Part shown: positions 37,969-39,121 of the stretch, piece after piece
Numbering within the stretch: position 1 is the first letter of the stretch
Layout: the number at the start of each line of letters is the position of its first letter
DNA from: a virus
IMG/VR virus record: IMGVR_UViG_3300022821_000051
Coordinates: 1-39,121 of that record
Length of the DNA stretch: 39,121 nt
Direction: 5' to 3' (one strand)
Notes under the pieces: generated by a model
The model's input: the letters and a program-made list of their open reading frames with translations, nothing else
Databases searched by the model: none
What the model was told of the DNA's origin: nothing
Position numbers and translations under genes: made by a program

Positions 37969-38167
37969 TTTTCTTTATCTTATACTTGGGAGTTCCAGGT
38001 TGATATTTTTTATTTAATTTTGTTTTTGGTTTCATATGATGTTCATTGTCGTGACATTTTCGGCAGAGTTTTATGAATGGCGGTCTGTGGCCCCCTCTTA
38101 ATGAGTGCTTTGTTAAAAACCTAAATTTTTCACATCTGGGGCATTTTTTAAATATCATCTCATCCAC
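37955..38167 (-). CDS. HNH-like zinc protein, 70 aa
   Basis: Two zinc pairs: CPRCEKFRFLTKHSLRGGHR (with first CxxC and His residues) and LCRKCHDNEHH; basic tail (KTKLNKKYQPGTPKYKIKKN). The spacing fits a reduced HNH: first CxxC, 'GGHR-P-F' and CxxCHDxEH. It may be a degenerate HNH nuclease or a DNA-binding zinc protein. Overlaps both neighbours. Confidence 0.65.
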   Translation of the reverse strand: MDEMIFKKCPRCEKFRFLTKHSLRGGHRPPFIKLCRKCHDNEHHMKPKTKLNKKYQPGTPKYKIKKNGRK

Positions 38168-38409
38168 TTATTTTCTTGCATGTCTCCTGTTTTACTTTTT
38201 ATGACTCTGCCTTTAACTGGTTGCCTCTCCAATACTGGTTTAACGACTCCTCGCCCTGTGTGACCGATAGTTCCTCTCCATTTAATCCAAACACCCCTTG
38301 AATCTGTAAAAAAGCCGTAAGTGACCTTATAATCCCATCTGATCTTGTTTATGTAATTGAAAGACATGATCTCTTTTTCTGTGTTGACTGTTCTTGTTCC
38401 TTGGCCCAT
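38155..38409 (-). CDS. Hypothetical basic protein, 84 aa
   Basis: Begins MGQGTRTVNTEKEIMSFNYI; Arg/Lys/Trp-rich, with a beta pattern (RGVWIKWRGTIGHTGRGVVK). Basic charge suggests nucleic-acid binding. Overlaps the HNH-like gene by 13 bases. No named family. Confidence 0.6.
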   Translation of the reverse strand: MGQGTRTVNTEKEIMSFNYINKIRWDYKVTYGFFTDSRGVWIKWRGTIGHTGRGVVKPVLERQPVKGRVIKSKTGDMQENKWMR

Positions 38410-38441
38410 TATATTAATTTCTCCCCTGCGAGTTTATTTGA

Positions 38442-38684
38442 TTATTTATTATATTTAATTTGTTTAATTATATCAATAAACTTTTGTTCTTCTGTTAAAT
38501 CTTTATAAGGTTTTTGTGCTTTTTCATTAAAACTTTCTGGATTAATTTTTCGTGTTACTTCTAAATACCAATTATGTAATTCTTCTGGGGTAATCTTTTT
38601 ATTCTTAATAAATTCTTTGACATCTTTTGGTATAAAATATTCTCCTATAACATTAATTTCTTTTCTTTTATCACTCAAACTCAT
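38442..38684 (-). CDS. Hypothetical protein, 80 aa
   Basis: Starts MSLSDKRKEINVIGEYFIPK at 38684, where ATGA overlap and GGAGG with 7-nt spacing fix it; a longer ORF to 38717 is unlikely. Helical, with EFIKNKKITPEELHNWYLEV. No family recognised. Part of the early small-gene string. Confidence 0.65.
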   Translation of the reverse strand: MSLSDKRKEINVIGEYFIPKDVKEFIKNKKITPEELHNWYLEVTRKINPESFNEKAQKPYKDLTEEQKFIDIIKQIKYNK

Positions 38685-38776
38685 TTTGTATCCTCCTCTG
38701 TGAGATTGTTTTTCCATTTGATATAATCTTTTAATAAACTTCTTTCTCTATCACCAATTTTATTATTCAAAATCAT
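38681..38776 (-). CDS. Small peptide gene, 31 aa
   Basis: MILNNKIGDRERSLLKDYIK then WKNNLTEEDTK. ATGA overlaps with both neighbours, and its last codons contain the ribosome site of the next gene. Similar short peptides with 'RERSLLKDYIKWK' could form one helix. Function unknown. Confidence 0.5.
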   Translation of the reverse strand: MILNNKIGDRERSLLKDYIKWKNNLTEEDTK

Positions 38777-38889
38777 TCAAAATCACCCTCTCTTGTATTC
38801 TCCAGGACAAAGTCTTCCTGTTGGCTTGTTAATTCTTCAAAATCTAAATCAACATTTCTCTGTTTTCCCTCGTCCCACATTACACTCAT
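38773..38889 (-). CDS. Small acidic protein, 38 aa
   Basis: MSVMWDEGKQRNVDLDFEEL then TSQQEDFVLENTREGDFE. ATG overlaps the Cys-triplet stop as ATGA, and its stop overlaps the next ATG. Acidic peptide with a Gln/Asp/Glu-rich end. No family recognised; a second ATG lies at codon 4. Confidence 0.55.
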   Translation of the reverse strand: MSVMWDEGKQRNVDLDFEELTSQQEDFVLENTREGDFE

Positions 38890-39121
38890 TTTCTAACTCC
38901 TTTAATTTCAAATCTTTTATCCCATTCTTTTTTTGAAACTTTTTTATTAAAAATCCAAAACTTAGTTTTATCTTTTTTATCAAACTTTAAATTAATACAC
39001 ATAAACCCATTAAAAAGATTTTCACAGTATTTACAGGAGTCACAGGATTTACAGAAGTCACAGGATTTACAGAAGTCACAGGAGTCACAGGAGTCACAGG
39101 AGTCACAGGAGTCACAGGAGT
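38886..39121 (-). CDS. Cys-triplet repeat protein, C-terminal part (other side of the join)
   Basis: The same gene as 1-182 seen from the right-hand end. It holds part of the (CDS)n stretch and then [20 protein letters not shown] followed by a Lys/Trp/Phe-rich tail (KFWIFNKKVSKKEWDKRF) to the stop at 38886. The 5' end is missing here only because the circle was cut; full length is 96 residues. It should be annotated once in a circular map. Confidence 0.85.
   Translation of the reverse strand, partial: SCDSCDSCDSCDSCDFCKSCDFCKSCDSCKYCENLFNGFMCINLKFDKKDKTKFWIFNKKVSKKEWDKRFEIKGVRK
38995..39121. repeat. Terminal direct repeat, right copy
   Basis: Exact copy of bases 1-127. It ends inside the perfect 9-bp tandem array, which is probably why the assembler opened the circle here. 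The number of perfect repeat units may therefore be under-counted. Confidence 0.92.

Overview
The window is a complete circular virus genome written out linearly. Bases 1-127 recur exactly at 38995-39121, so the unique circle is 38,994 bp. The exact 127-base overlap looks like an assembler k-mer closing a circle, and an open reading frame runs through the join. Nearly every gene lies on the minus strand, and neighbours are mostly joined by 4-base ATGA or TAATG overlaps. The sequence is AT-rich.

It encodes a tailed virus of siphovirus type: HK97-fold capsid, portal-MuF fusion, protease-scaffold, tape measure with G/G-T frameshift chaperones, and no sheath. The host is probably an archaeon, because repeated promoters have BRE/TATA form (GAAACTTTTAAAAAGG), U-tracts end transcription units, the tRNA-Thr has no encoded CCA, and two proteins are exported with a sequon-rich ectodomain. 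A DPANN host (Woesearchaeota/Pacearchaeota-like) is my guess from protein style and is unproven.

Layout in the direction of transcription (high to low coordinates, wrapping). (1) The early unit runs from promoter P1 (1411-1432) through small genes and a YopX protein. It crosses the join through a Cys-triplet-repeat protein and continues at 38889-37457 with small zinc, HNH and SWIM proteins. (2) From P4 (37474-37495) come a Rad52-like annealing candidate, SWIM and zinc-ribbon proteins, a PD-(D/E)XK nuclease with a zinc insert, winged-helix regulators, a short Tad2/DUF2829 protein (possible anti-Thoeris), a ParB-fused adenine methylase and a cytosine-5 methylase interrupted by an overprinted HNH gene. 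(3) The packaging and head genes (28630-19163) use a second promoter type upstream of the portal and protease genes. (4) Two secreted proteins, neck and tail genes, fibres and small membrane proteins reach 4928 and end at a hairpin/U-tract terminator. (5) Bases 4820-1430 hold a membrane-anchored acidic protein, HNH and regulator genes, a tRNA-Thr and several structured non-coding stretches.

No polymerase, helicase, integrase or endolysin was recognised, so replication probably depends on the host. Features worth a second look are the Cys-triplet protein, the HNH gene inside the methylase, two -1 frameshift sites, probable AUA and AUU starts, paired pseudoknot leaders, and signal-peptide fibre proteins in a structural operon.
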